A DNA stretch of 64,000 nucleotides. Source: Rhodospirillales bacterium (GTDB taxonomy: Bacteria > Pseudomonadota > Alphaproteobacteria > Rhodospirillales > Shumkoniaceae). Where the stretch lies: positions 1-64,000 of the forward strand of contig JAHDSF010000011.1 of assembly GCA_018432935.1 (NCBI GenBank). The letters run 5' to 3'. The position numbers and the translations under genes are program-made. Under the pieces are notes generated by a model that was given only the letters and a program-made list of their open reading frames with translations, was not told the origin of the DNA and searched no databases. Positions 17,977 to 27,013 of this stretch are shown here, piece after piece. Numbering within the stretch: position 1 is the stretch's first letter; every line of letters starts with the position of its first letter.

Positions 17977-19119
17977 GTGATAGGCATGGCCGCAGCCGCC
18001 GCCATTGCCCCGAGCACGCGATTGGACGCACCCGTCGACCTTCAGATCAATGACGCCTGGCGCCGCGACTTGCCGTACTCCGGCGCGGCCGCGGTGGTGG
18101 ACGCAGCGGCGATGGACGAGGCGGCGCAAGCGATCGCCTCGTGGCCGGGGTATGCGCCGACCCCCCTCCTCTGGCTCCCCGGCCTGGCGCGGCGCCTGCG
18201 CCTCGGCGCCATCGCGTGCAAGGACGAATCGCGCCGCTTCGGGGTCGGCGGGGTCAAGGCGCTGGGAGCACCCTACGGGCTCGAGGTCCTGCTCCGCGAC
18301 CACGACCCGGCAACGCCGTTCACGGCGATCGCAGCGACCGACGGCAACCATGGGCTGGCGCTGGCCTGGGCCGCGCGGCGGAGGGGCGGCCGCGCAGCCA
18401 TCTTCGTCGGCCGCGACGTCGACGCTGTGCGGCTGAAGAGGATCCGCGACCAGGGAGCCGAGATCGAGGTGATCGACGGCACCTACGACGATGCGGTGCT
18501 GGCCGCCGAACGGGCAGCCGAGGAACCCGGCTGCCTGCTGGTCACCGACACCGACTACGTCGGCGACCACCCCGTGGTCCGCGCCATCATGGCCGGCTAC
18601 GGCGTCCTTGCGGCAGAGGCGTGGGCGGCGGGACTCGCCGACGCGCCGCCCAGCCATGTGTTCCTGCATTGTGGCGTCGGCGGAATGGCCGGCGGCGTCA
18701 CGGCCGGCCTGTGGCGCCGCACCTCGCCCGCAACGCCGAGGGTCGTGACGGTCGAGCCCGCCGCCGCCGCCTGTGCCCTGGCCAGCCTGCGCGCCGGCCG
18801 CTCCACCGCGGTCGGCGGCAGTCTGCGCACCCGCATGGCCGGACTGGCGTGCGGCCGGCTGTCGCTGCCCGCCTGGGAGATCCTGTCGCGCGCCGCGGCG
18901 GCCGCGCTTGCGATCGGCGACGGGCTGGCAGCCGCCGTGCAGCGGGACCTGAGCACCGGCGCGTTCGGCGATCCCCCCCTGGCCACCGGCGACACCGGCG
19001 TCGCAGGCCTCGCCGGGTTGATCGCCGCTGCCTGCGATGCGGGCTGTCGCGAGCGCCTCGCCCTAGGCCCCGGAAGTCGCGTCCTGGTCGTCAACAGCGA
19101 AGGTCCGTTGCCGGCATGA
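17977..19119 (+). CDS. Diaminopropionate ammonia-lyase-like PLP enzyme
   Basis: 380 residues from the GTG at 17977; an ATG at 17986 would remove three residues, and neither has a good ribosome site. It is a fold-type II PLP enzyme. KDESRRFGVGGVKALGA holds the PLP lysine (Lys94 from the GTG). AATDGNHG binds the cofactor phosphate or substrate carboxylate, and GVGGMAGGVTAG is the glycine-rich phosphate loop. EPAAAACALASLRAG matches the C-terminal signature of 2,3-diaminopropionate ammonia-lyases such as YgeX, which cleave diaminopropionate to pyruvate and ammonia. Next to peptide synthetases it may remove excess diaminopropionate or act on a related diamino acid. A threonine synthase or serine dehydratase relative is less likely. 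It is convergent with the ABC exporter genes, with 5 bp between stops. Confidence 0.75.
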   Translation: MIGMAAAAAIAPSTRLDAPVDLQINDAWRRDLPYSGAAAVVDAAAMDEAAQAIASWPGYAPTPLLWLPGLARRLRLGAIACKDESRRFGVGGVKALGAPYGLEVLLRDHDPATPFTAIAATDGNHGLALAWAARRRGGRAAIFVGRDVDAVRLKRIRDQGAEIEVIDGTYDDAVLAAERAAEEPGCLLVTDTDYVGDHPVVRAIMAGYGVLAAEAWAAGLADAPPSHVFLHCGVGGMAGGVTAGLWRRTSPATPRVVTVEPAAAACALASLRAGRSTAVGGSLRTRMAGLACGRLSLPAWEILSRAAAAALAIGDGLAAAVQRDLSTGAFGDPPLATGDTGVAGLAGLIAAACDAGCRERLALGPGSRVLVVNSEGPLPA

Positions 19120-19124
19120 TCGGG

Positions 19125-20735
19125 TCAGCGGAAACGCCCCTCGTCCATATCGAGGACCCGGTCGGCGGTGTGGAAGTAGCGATCGTCGTGGGTGACGCAA
19201 ATGATGATGCGGTCGGGCCGCCGCAGCGCCGGCAAGAGCTCCTCGTAGAACACGCGACGGAAACGGGGATCCTGGTCGGCAGCCCATTCGTCGAGCACCA
19301 GCACCGGATTGTCCTCGAGCAGCGCGACCACCAGGGCGAGCCTCTTGCGCTGGCCGCCGGACAGATCGGTGGTCGTGAAGCTGCCGTCGCGGATGCGCGC
19401 CTTGTGGGCGACCTCGAGCCGCCGCAGCAGCGCCTCCGCGCGCTCCTCGTCGATGGAGCCGAGGCCGTAGAGGCGGCGGAACAGGTGATAGTCCGAAAGC
19501 ACGGCTGAGATGCCGTCGCGATAGGCCTGGCGTTGCCCCTGCGCCAGCGGCCGGCCGTTGACGAGGATGCTGCCGCGGTCGGGACGGAGCAGTCCGATCA
19601 GAAGCCGCAGCATGGTCGACTTGCCCGACCCGTTTCCGCCGGTGACGAACGTGACCTCGCCGGCCTGGAAGGCAGCGCTCAAGGGGCCGGCGGTGAAGCC
19701 GGGCGATCCGTCGGCCTCGCGATAGGTGAACGAGACGTCGTCAAGCACGATCCGGCGAATCGGCTCGCCGAGAGACTCCGTGTCCTCGGCCGCGTGACCG
19801 GCGGCGGCGGCCTGAAGATGCTCCTCGATCGCGGCGATGCGTGCCAGCGAGGCCTCTGTCTCGGCGACCGCCGGCACGGCCTGGGCGATGGTGGCAATCG
19901 GCCCGATCATGAACAGCGCCACCGTGGTCGCTTCGAGGGCGACCTTTGCAAAGCCGGGGTCGAACAACGGCACCGCGAACACCATCAGGCCGAGCAGCAG
20001 GAAGAACATCACCTGGATCAGCACGAAATCGACCGCCCAGCGGCGCTTAGCCGTCGTCTTGGTGAGGCGCGCCTCCTCGGAGTCCATGGTCAACTCGGTC
20101 ACCAGCCGGCGTCCGTGCTGACCGTTGATGCGAAGCTCCTTGAAGCCGTTCAGCACGTGGCCGAGCCCCGCGAACAGGCGCGCCTCGTCGGCGGCGGCGT
20201 GATCGGTAATCGCGGTCATTGTCCGCGACCGCCCGACGTGGACCACAATGGCGAAGCCGCCGAACGCGACGCCGATGACGAATGCCGGCCACGACAGCCA
20301 AGCCAGAAACAGGGCGACGAACACCAGCGCCACCACCTGCTGGGCGGCGATTGCGAGCAGCGTCACCGTCCGTGACAAGCTCTGCGTCTCGTGAGCCAGG
20401 GCGGCGTGGAGGGGCCCCCGCCCGAGAGCGTCGACCGCCGGATAGTCCGATTCGCGCACCCGCTCGAACACGCGGTCGCGAAGGCGACGGATCAGCTCTT
20501 CGGCTTCTCGCGCGCTCGCCGACATGACCGAGTTCTGGGACAGCACGAACAGACCGACGGCGGCCAGGAAGATCACCACCACCCGCATGCCGGGATCGCC
20601 CTGCCGGGCCTCGGCGGCACCGTAGCTGACGAGCGCGAGGACCACGACGGTCGACAGCGCCCCCAGCAGGGTCATCGCCACCAGCGGACGCGGGTCGGCG
20701 GAGGATTCGCGACGCAGGAACGCGATCAGCCCCAT
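19125..20735 (-). CDS. SyrD/PvdE-type cyclic-peptide ABC exporter, second gene of pair
   Basis: 536 residues, with transmembrane and nucleotide-binding domains fused. Six membrane segments occupy about 1-310. The ATPase domain has GGNGSGKST (Lys372), LSGGQRKR and VLVLDEWAADQDP; DEWAADQDP rather than DEPTSALD is characteristic of the SyrD/PvdE family that exports siderophores and lipopeptides to the periplasm. The ATG follows the stop of the upstream exporter directly, with no spacer, and the ribosome site GAGAGGACC lies inside that gene, so translation is coupled. The two proteins align from their first residues (MGLIAFLRRES versus MNLVSLLARYES) and probably form a heterodimer. Confidence 0.92.
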   Translation of the reverse strand: MGLIAFLRRESSADPRPLVAMTLLGALSTVVVLALVSYGAAEARQGDPGMRVVVIFLAAVGLFVLSQNSVMSASAREAEELIRRLRDRVFERVRESDYPAVDALGRGPLHAALAHETQSLSRTVTLLAIAAQQVVALVFVALFLAWLSWPAFVIGVAFGGFAIVVHVGRSRTMTAITDHAAADEARLFAGLGHVLNGFKELRINGQHGRRLVTELTMDSEEARLTKTTAKRRWAVDFVLIQVMFFLLLGLMVFAVPLFDPGFAKVALEATTVALFMIGPIATIAQAVPAVAETEASLARIAAIEEHLQAAAAGHAAEDTESLGEPIRRIVLDDVSFTYREADGSPGFTAGPLSAAFQAGEVTFVTGGNGSGKSTMLRLLIGLLRPDRGSILVNGRPLAQGQRQAYRDGISAVLSDYHLFRRLYGLGSIDEERAEALLRRLEVAHKARIRDGSFTTTDLSGGQRKRLALVVALLEDNPVLVLDEWAADQDPRFRRVFYEELLPALRRPDRIIICVTHDDRYFHTADRVLDMDEGRFR

Positions 20736-22379
20736 CTAGCGGTCCTCTCTCCGCTCGACGGTCAACTCGGAGAGCCGTCCTTCCTCGAGGTGGAAGCGGC
20801 GGTCCGCGACGTCGAAATAGGCGTCGTCGTGGGTGACCGCGACGACCGTGATGCCCCGCGCCTTCAGCGTGGGCAGGATCTCGCGGTAGAACTTGCGGCG
20901 GAAGTGCGGGTCCTGGTCGGCAGCCCACTCGTCGAGCACCAGCAGCGGCCGCGCCTCGAGCAGCGCGGCCATCAGGGCCAGCCGCTTGCGCTGGCCGGCG
21001 GACAGGTCGAGGCGTTCGAAACGGTCGCCGATCAGGCGGGTGACACGGTCCATCTCGAACCAGCCCAGAAGCGACTGCGCCTCGGCGGCATCGATTTCCC
21101 CATAGAGGCGGGGGAACAGGTGGTAGTCGGCAAACACCGCAGACACCAGGTCGCGATAGGCGCGGCGGGTTCGTGGTCCGACGGCGACGCCGTCGACTCG
21201 GATCGCCCCCTCCTGCGGCCGGTAGAGGCCGGTCAGGAGCTTGATCAGGGTCGACTTGCCGGACCCGTTGCCGCCGGTGATCAGCACGATCTCGCCCCGC
21301 CGCAGGACGAGGTCGACCGGCCCCAGCGCGAACCCCTCCTCGCCCGCCGCTGCCGGATAGGCGTAGGCGACGCCGCGCAACGCGACCTCGGTGAAGCCTG
21401 CCGGTAGCGGTTCTCCGTCCTCCTGCGCCTCGGGGTCCTCCATCTCGGCGAGCAGGCCGTCGAGCTGCGTCATCCGGACCGCCGCCGCCTCGGCAGCGCC
21501 GAGCAGGGGCACGGTCTGGATGAGGGCGCCGATGGCGCCGGTCATGAACAGGACGGAGGTGGTGACCTGCACCACGTTGTCGCGAAAGCCCGGCGCATAG
21601 AGCGGCGCCACGAAAACGACGACGGCAAGCAGGAAGAAAACCGCCACCTGACCCAGAACGAACTGCTGGATCGCCCGCATCTGGACGTCGGTGCGGATTG
21701 CAGTCGCCGAGCGGGAGATGTCCCCGAACACCGCCGCCAGGTCGCGGCTGCGGGCGCTGCTGAGGCGGATCTCCTTGAAGCCGTCGAGGAGGTCCGAAAC
21801 GCTTTCAAACAGGCGCTTCTCCTGGTCCATCATTGCGGCGTAACCGGTGCCGAGATGCCGGCCGGCACGGCTGTAGACGAGGCCGCCGGCCAGGGTCGCC
21901 AGCAGGACCAGCAGGAAAGCGGTGGTCGAGACGTAAGCGATATAGGCCAGGATTGCTATCACCAGCACAAGCGAGCGCAAGGCAAGGGCGAGAAACTGCG
22001 AGTGCTGCGAGATGGTCTGGGTGGCCTGGGTGATGCTTTCGTAGAACACCACCTGCCCGATCCGCTCCACCTTCTCGAAATCCGCGCGGAGGAGCCGCTC
22101 CAGCAGACGCACACGGACCTGGTGGATCGCCGCCTCGAGCGCGCCGCAGACGCGCGCGATGACGAACAGTTCGGCGGCGGCATAGGCCACGATCGCGGCC
22201 GCGAAAGCGGCTGCAAGCTCCCAATCCACTTGCGAGCGGCCCGATTTTGCGATCTCCGCCGCGGCCATGTTGACCAGCGCCAGGATGACCGCCCCGCCGA
22301 CGCCGGAAACCACCGCAGCGGCCACCACTCGCTTGCGGGGCATCGACTCGTAGCGGGCCAGTAGGCTGACCAGGTTCAT
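20736..22379 (-). CDS. SyrD/PvdE-type cyclic-peptide ABC exporter, first gene of pair
   Basis: 547 residues from the ATG at 22379, chosen because it aligns with the start of the downstream paralogue; an ATG at 22397 and a GTG at 22409 are alternatives. Six membrane segments precede an ATPase domain with GGNGSGKST (Lys375), LSAGQRKR and LLVLDEWAADQDP. As in its partner, the DEWAADQDP form of Walker B marks the peptide/siderophore exporter family. It presumably moves the NRPS product, or a precursor, across the inner membrane. It is transcribed away from the RND operon from a shared 190-bp intergenic region. Confidence 0.92.
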   Translation of the reverse strand: MNLVSLLARYESMPRKRVVAAAVVSGVGGAVILALVNMAAAEIAKSGRSQVDWELAAAFAAAIVAYAAAELFVIARVCGALEAAIHQVRVRLLERLLRADFEKVERIGQVVFYESITQATQTISQHSQFLALALRSLVLVIAILAYIAYVSTTAFLLVLLATLAGGLVYSRAGRHLGTGYAAMMDQEKRLFESVSDLLDGFKEIRLSSARSRDLAAVFGDISRSATAIRTDVQMRAIQQFVLGQVAVFFLLAVVVFVAPLYAPGFRDNVVQVTTSVLFMTGAIGALIQTVPLLGAAEAAAVRMTQLDGLLAEMEDPEAQEDGEPLPAGFTEVALRGVAYAYPAAAGEEGFALGPVDLVLRRGEIVLITGGNGSGKSTLIKLLTGLYRPQEGAIRVDGVAVGPRTRRAYRDLVSAVFADYHLFPRLYGEIDAAEAQSLLGWFEMDRVTRLIGDRFERLDLSAGQRKRLALMAALLEARPLLVLDEWAADQDPHFRRKFYREILPTLKARGITVVAVTHDDAYFDVADRRFHLEEGRLSELTVERREDR

Positions 22380-22409
22380 CGCTGCCGGATACTCCATCCC
22401 CCCGGGCAC

Positions 22410-22568
22410 AGGCGGTTCCGCACTGTATCGGCTCAGCCCGTCCGCCGTCCATCGCGCCGCTTAAGTTACACGCCGCGTTACATTGTTGTCTGGTGTTGGA
22501 ATTTTTGCTACCCCTTAAGCCCAATCCGGTCGCATACCAGTGGATGAGCCGACGCGTCAGAAGGGGGC
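22410..22568. promoter_or_regulatory. Divergent control region between ABC exporters and RND operon
   Basis: An A+T-rich patch in otherwise G+C-rich DNA. GTTACA occurs twice in direct orientation (22465-22470 and 22477-22482), 12 bp apart, and CTTAAG occurs twice (22460-22465 and 22514-22519). A plausible rightward promoter is TTGTTG (22483-22488), 17 bp, TGCTAC (22506-22511). The GTTACA pair would sit just upstream of its -35 box, a position suited to an activator or repressor. No regulator gene lies in the cluster part seen here. Confidence 0.45.
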
Positions 22569-23858
22569 ATGATGGTACGAGCGTATCCGTGGGTACTCCT
22601 GGCAGTCCTTGCGCTGCCGATCAGCACCGCTGCTGAGCAGCCTGCCGCCCCCGGAATCGCTCCCGTCCGCGTCGCGGTGGCCGAGGCGGCACGCGGTACG
22701 GTCCGGGCGTGGCTGCGCACCGAGGGCACGGCACGTTCGGTGCAGCGCGAGATCCTGCATTTCGGCCAGGCTGGCAAGGTGGTCGAGATCGGCGTCGACG
22801 CCGAGGGTGAACCCCTGCGCGAAGGATCGCCGGTGGTCGGCCCGCGCCCCGGAAAGCCCGGACAATTCATCGCCCGCATCGATGCCCGCGACGTCGGCCA
22901 GCAGGTCTCGCAGCAGATGTCGCAGGCAGAGGCGGCGCGCCAGCGGGTCCGCGGTGCCCGTAGCGCCCTCGCCCAGGCCACGTCCGCGCTGACCCAGGCC
23001 GAGCAGCAGCTGGTGCGAGCTCGCGAGCTGTCGGCCAAGGGCATCATACCTCGCAAACAGCTGGACGAGGCCGAGGGCAACGCCGAGCAGACCCGGGCCC
23101 GGCTGCAGCGCGCCCAATCCGATCTCGCCGCCGCCCAGGCCGAAGCCAACGTTGCCGAATCGGAGACCGAGCAGGCGCGCATTCGCGGCGAACAGTACGT
23201 GCTGCGCGCCCCGTTCGACGGAGTCGTCAGCTTCCTCAACATCTCGGTCGGCGACTTCGTGGCACCGCTTGCAGCGGGGCAGGCCGACAATGCCCAGCTG
23301 ATGCGCCTGGCGGCGGCCGTCGTCATAGACCCCTCCGCCTACGAGGTGATCGCCGAGATCCCCACGATCTACGGTCTGAGCCTGCACCGCGGCATGACCG
23401 CGGAGATCGCCTGGGCCGGAATGGGCGTGTTCGAGACCGTCGATTCGGCACCGGGCAACGGTGCCCCGCCGATCGTGAAGGCCGAGGTGTTCGCGGTTGC
23501 CCCCGCCATCGCCCCCGATAGCCGCACCATCCGGATCCGCCTGCGGACCGTCGAGCCGGCATCAAGCCTCCGCGACGGCCTGTACGTAGCGGCCCGCATC
23601 CTGGCCGCCGAGCGCCGGGACGTGGTTCGTATCCCGATCGAGGCACCACGCCACGAAGCCGGCGTATCGTACGTCTACGTCGTCGATCCCGCGAAGGGCG
23701 TCGCGCACCGCCGGGTCATCACGCGCGGCATGGGAGGCGGCCATTACGAGGAGGTCGTCGGAGGGCTTGAGGCAGGGGAAATCGTCGTCGTCGCCGGCCA
23801 GGAGAGGCTGTCCGACGGCACTCCCGTCGTGACCACGGAGGGGACCCGCGGATCATGA
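22569..23858 (+). CDS. RND efflux periplasmic adaptor (membrane fusion protein)
   Basis: 429 residues with a signal peptide (WVLLAVLALPISTAAEQ). The usual adaptor order is visible: barrel/lipoyl half, a Gln- and Ala-rich helical hairpin about 110-200, the second lipoyl half (YVLRAPFDGVVSFLNISVG region), a beta-barrel domain and a membrane-proximal domain ending ERLSDGTPVV. AAGGGGG lies before two adjacent ATGs (22569 and 22572), and either may be used. The final codons overlap the RND pump gene by 4 bp. No outer-membrane TolC-type gene is present here. Confidence 0.9.
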   Translation: MMVRAYPWVLLAVLALPISTAAEQPAAPGIAPVRVAVAEAARGTVRAWLRTEGTARSVQREILHFGQAGKVVEIGVDAEGEPLREGSPVVGPRPGKPGQFIARIDARDVGQQVSQQMSQAEAARQRVRGARSALAQATSALTQAEQQLVRARELSAKGIIPRKQLDEAEGNAEQTRARLQRAQSDLAAAQAEANVAESETEQARIRGEQYVLRAPFDGVVSFLNISVGDFVAPLAAGQADNAQLMRLAAAVVIDPSAYEVIAEIPTIYGLSLHRGMTAEIAWAGMGVFETVDSAPGNGAPPIVKAEVFAVAPAIAPDSRTIRIRLRTVEPASSLRDGLYVAARILAAERRDVVRIPIEAPRHEAGVSYVYVVDPAKGVAHRRVITRGMGGGHYEEVVGGLEAGEIVVVAGQERLSDGTPVVTTEGTRGS

Positions 23859-26800
23859 GCGCGCAGCCTTCCGAGGACGGCGCGCGGCAGCCGTCGGCGT
23901 TGTCGCGATTCCTGTTCGTCGATACCACTTTCGCTGGCGTGCTCGGGATCCTGCTGATCCTGGGCGGCCTGTTCGCCTACACGGCGATGGTCAAGGAATC
24001 CTCGCCCGACCTCGCCATCCCGGTGGCGATGGTGCGGACCGAATGGCCCGGCGCCGCGCCGGAGCTGATCGAGAAGGAAGTGACGACCCCGATCGAAAAG
24101 GCGGTCAAGTCGCTCAACGCGCTGGACGAGACGGTCAGCGGCTCGCGTACCGGCCTGTCGACGATCGTCGTCCAGTTCGAGGCCGATGCTCCGGTGGACG
24201 AATCGATCCGGGCCCTCCGCACCAAGGTGGCCGAGGTCGCTCCCCTGCTGCCGGCCGGAGCCCTTTCGCCGACGGTAGAACCGCTGTCTACCACCGACGC
24301 GCCCGTCCTGACCTACATGCTGCACGGAAGCGTGCCCGACGCCGTCACCGGTACCGTGGCCCGCGACCTCAAGGAGCGGCTCGAGCACATCGGCACCCTG
24401 CGCAAGGTCGAGATTTCGGGCGCCCGTGAGGAGGTCGGACGGATCCTGCTCGATCCCATGCGGCTGAACGCCGGCGGGGTCAGCCTTAGCGCGGTCCGCG
24501 ATGCGATTGCGGCCGCCACTGTGGACCGCCCTCTGGGCGAAATGCGCGACGGGCCGATTCCGGCGGCCATCACCCTCAGCGGCCGGTTCAGCGACCTCGA
24601 GGAGCTGCGCCAGCTTCCGGTTCAGCAAGGACGGAGCGGGCATGTGGCGCGGCTCGGCGATTTCGCCGAGATCCGCCGCGACCTCTCGACCGAGGAGGAC
24701 CGTACCCTGGTCAGCTTCGGCGGGGCGCCGTTCCAGAAAGGCGTCAGCATCAGCCTCTACAAGATGCCCGGAAGCGATTCGCTCGCCACCATCGCCCAGG
24801 TCAAAGCGGTGGTCGATCGCTTCCCCCTTCCCGCCGGCATGCATGCGACCGTGCTGACCGACCAGTCGATCGACGTATCGGAAAAGCTTCACGGGGTCTT
24901 CGTCAACGCCGCCCAGGCGGTTGCGGGCGTCGTGCTCGTCTTGCTGGTGATGCTGTCGTGGCGCGAGGCGTTGATTGCCGGCATCGCGGTGCCGATCACC
25001 TTCCTGGCCAGCATCGCCACCGTGTACCTGCTCGGCATGACGATGAACGAGATGGTGGTCATCGGCATGGTGCTCGCCCTCGGCCTGCTGGTCGACGTCT
25101 TCATCCTGGTCATGGAAGGCATGCACCGGGGCCTCTACGCAGAACGCCGCTCGTTCGCGGATTCGGCGATGGTGACCATCAAGCGCTTCGCGCTGTCCGC
25201 GTTCGCCGGCCAGCTGACGACGATCCTCGCCCTGGCGCCCCTGATGTTCCTGCCCGGCATCAGCGGCAAGTTCGTCCGCTTGGTGCCGACGACCGCGGTG
25301 ATCTGCCTGGTTGCCAGCTACATCATCGCCTTCGTGTGGGCGCTGCCGTCCTCGCGCCTGGTGTTCGGCGAACGGCGCCGCGGCGACGGCGTCAGCCGGG
25401 TCGACGTTCTGACCGACCGTGCCGCCGGAGCCCTCGGCCGCTGGATCAGACGTCTCGTCGTGCCGTCGCGGGGCGTCGCCGCCCTGTGGGCAGTCGGCAC
25501 CAGCGCCGTATGCATCGGCGCCTTCCTCTTGGCGGCCGGACTGAAGTTCGAGATGTACCCGAAGATCGACGGCCGCGAGATGGGGATCACCGTCGAGCTG
25601 CCGCCGGGAACCCCCCTCGAACGCTCGACCGAGGTCGGACGGGCGGTAGGCGACGTGCTGCGGTCCAAGGACTACCTCCAAAGCATCGTGTTGTACGCCG
25701 GCCGCAAGAGTCCGTTTGCGCTGGGCGGAACTTCCGAGAAGATCACCGACACCCCCGGCAGCCACGTCATCGGTTACTCCGTCGTGTTCAAGCCGCTCGA
25801 TGACCGCGGCGGGCGTCTCGCCTATGCCTACGTTTCGGACCTTCGCCGCGAGATCCAGAAAACCCTGGCGGCGGTGCCGGGCGCGAGCGTGGCCATGAGC
25901 GTGCAGACCGGCGGGCCGAGCGGCGGCGACGATCTTCGGCTCGAGATCCAGGGCGAGGACCTGGGCGTGCTGCGGGCGGCCGCGCGCGACCTGAGCCGGG
26001 TGCTGGCAGCGGTTCCGGGCACCCGCGACGTGCGCGACGACCTGGGACCGCCGCGCATCGCCGTGGTCGTGTTCCCGAACCGCGATGCGCTGGAATTCTT
26101 CGGCCTTCGCCTGTCGCCGGTGGCCGAGGAGATCGCCCTGGCAATGGGCGAGACCACCGTCGCGCGGCTCAAGCGCGGCATCGGCCAGGATGATGTGCCG
26201 GTCAGGCTCAGCCTGGCATGGCCGACGCGCAAGCCCGAAGCCGGCCCGCCCCGGCTGTGGTCGGAGCTCTCGATGATCCGCGCCTCCGCCGACGACGGCA
26301 CCCGGATCGACCTGCCGGCGCTGTTCGATGCCCAGTATGACAGCCTGCCCCAGGTCGTCGTCCACAAGGACGGCGTGCGCACCACCACCGTGCTCGGCAA
26401 GGCCGAGGATGTCACGGTGGGCGATGCGCTGGCCGCCGTGGAGGGCGGGATCCGGGACATCCAGGCGCGTTACCCGGGGGTGCGGATCGGCATCGCCGGA
26501 GAACAGGCCGAGGCCAGCGAGACCAACGCCAGCATGCTCAAGATGTTCGTGCTGACGCTGGTGCTGATGGCGGGGCTGCTGGTGCTGCTGTTCAACTCCT
26601 GCCGGATGCCGCTGATCATCCTGTTCTCGGTACCGTGCGGCGTCGCGGGAACGGTGGCCGGATTCGCAGCCATCGACATGCCGCTGTCGTTCCCCGCCAC
26701 CGTCGGCATCGTTTCGCTGATCGGCATCGTGGTCAACGTGGCCATCGTCATGATCGAGAGCATCCGAGAGCATACGGCAGCGGGACGAAGCCTGCCGGAT

Positions 26801-27010
26801 GCCGCGGCCATGGGTTCGGCCGACCGCCTGCGCCCGATTCTGTCGACCACCCTGACCACGGTGACCGGGCTGGCCCTGCTGTCGACCAGCAGCCCGATGT
26901 GGGAGCCGCTCTGTTATGCGATCATGTTCGGGCTCGTCGCCTCGACCGTGCTCTCGTTCATCGTCGTCCCCTCCCTCTTTCTTCTCCTTAGCCCACGCAC
27001 TGCGAACTGA
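23855..27010 (+). CDS. RND-family efflux pump, inner-membrane subunit
   Basis: 1051 residues, the usual size for AcrB-like trimers, with twelve membrane segments and two large periplasmic loops. It starts on an ATGA overlap with the adaptor. TM4 reads GLLVDVFILVMEG: the first proton-relay aspartate is kept (Asp414) but the second is Val415, where AcrB has Asp-Asp. TM10 reads GIVVNVAIVMIES, with Asn961-Val962 in place of the usual Asn-Asn or Lys-Asn. This marks a non-standard RND subgroup. Its place ahead of diaminobutyrate, thioesterase and PPTase genes implies it exports the cluster's product or protects the cell from it. Confidence 0.9.
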   Translation: MSAQPSEDGARQPSALSRFLFVDTTFAGVLGILLILGGLFAYTAMVKESSPDLAIPVAMVRTEWPGAAPELIEKEVTTPIEKAVKSLNALDETVSGSRTGLSTIVVQFEADAPVDESIRALRTKVAEVAPLLPAGALSPTVEPLSTTDAPVLTYMLHGSVPDAVTGTVARDLKERLEHIGTLRKVEISGAREEVGRILLDPMRLNAGGVSLSAVRDAIAAATVDRPLGEMRDGPIPAAITLSGRFSDLEELRQLPVQQGRSGHVARLGDFAEIRRDLSTEEDRTLVSFGGAPFQKGVSISLYKMPGSDSLATIAQVKAVVDRFPLPAGMHATVLTDQSIDVSEKLHGVFVNAAQAVAGVVLVLLVMLSWREALIAGIAVPITFLASIATVYLLGMTMNEMVVIGMVLALGLLVDVFILVMEGMHRGLYAERRSFADSAMVTIKRFALSAFAGQLTTILALAPLMFLPGISGKFVRLVPTTAVICLVASYIIAFVWALPSSRLVFGERRRGDGVSRVDVLTDRAAGALGRWIRRLVVPSRGVAALWAVGTSAVCIGAFLLAAGLKFEMYPKIDGREMGITVELPPGTPLERSTEVGRAVGDVLRSKDYLQSIVLYAGRKSPFALGGTSEKITDTPGSHVIGYSVVFKPLDDRGGRLAYAYVSDLRREIQKTLAAVPGASVAMSVQTGGPSGGDDLRLEIQGEDLGVLRAAARDLSRVLAAVPGTRDVRDDLGPPRIAVVVFPNRDALEFFGLRLSPVAEEIALAMGETTVARLKRGIGQDDVPVRLSLAWPTRKPEAGPPRLWSELSMIRASADDGTRIDLPALFDAQYDSLPQVVVHKDGVRTTTVLGKAEDVTVGDALAAVEGGIRDIQARYPGVRIGIAGEQAEASETNASMLKMFVLTLVLMAGLLVLLFNSCRMPLIILFSVPCGVAGTVAGFAAIDMPLSFPATVGIVSLIGIVVNVAIVMIESIREHTAAGRSLPDAAAMGSADRLRPILSTTLTTVTGLALLSTSSPMWEPLCYAIMFGLVASTVLSFIVVPSLFLLLSPRTAN

Positions 27011-27013
27011 GAC

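Noticed and set aside
19125-22379. A pyoverdine cluster
   Set aside because: The exporters resemble PvdE, but no other pyoverdine maturation gene, ornithine hydroxylase or TonB receptor is visible here.
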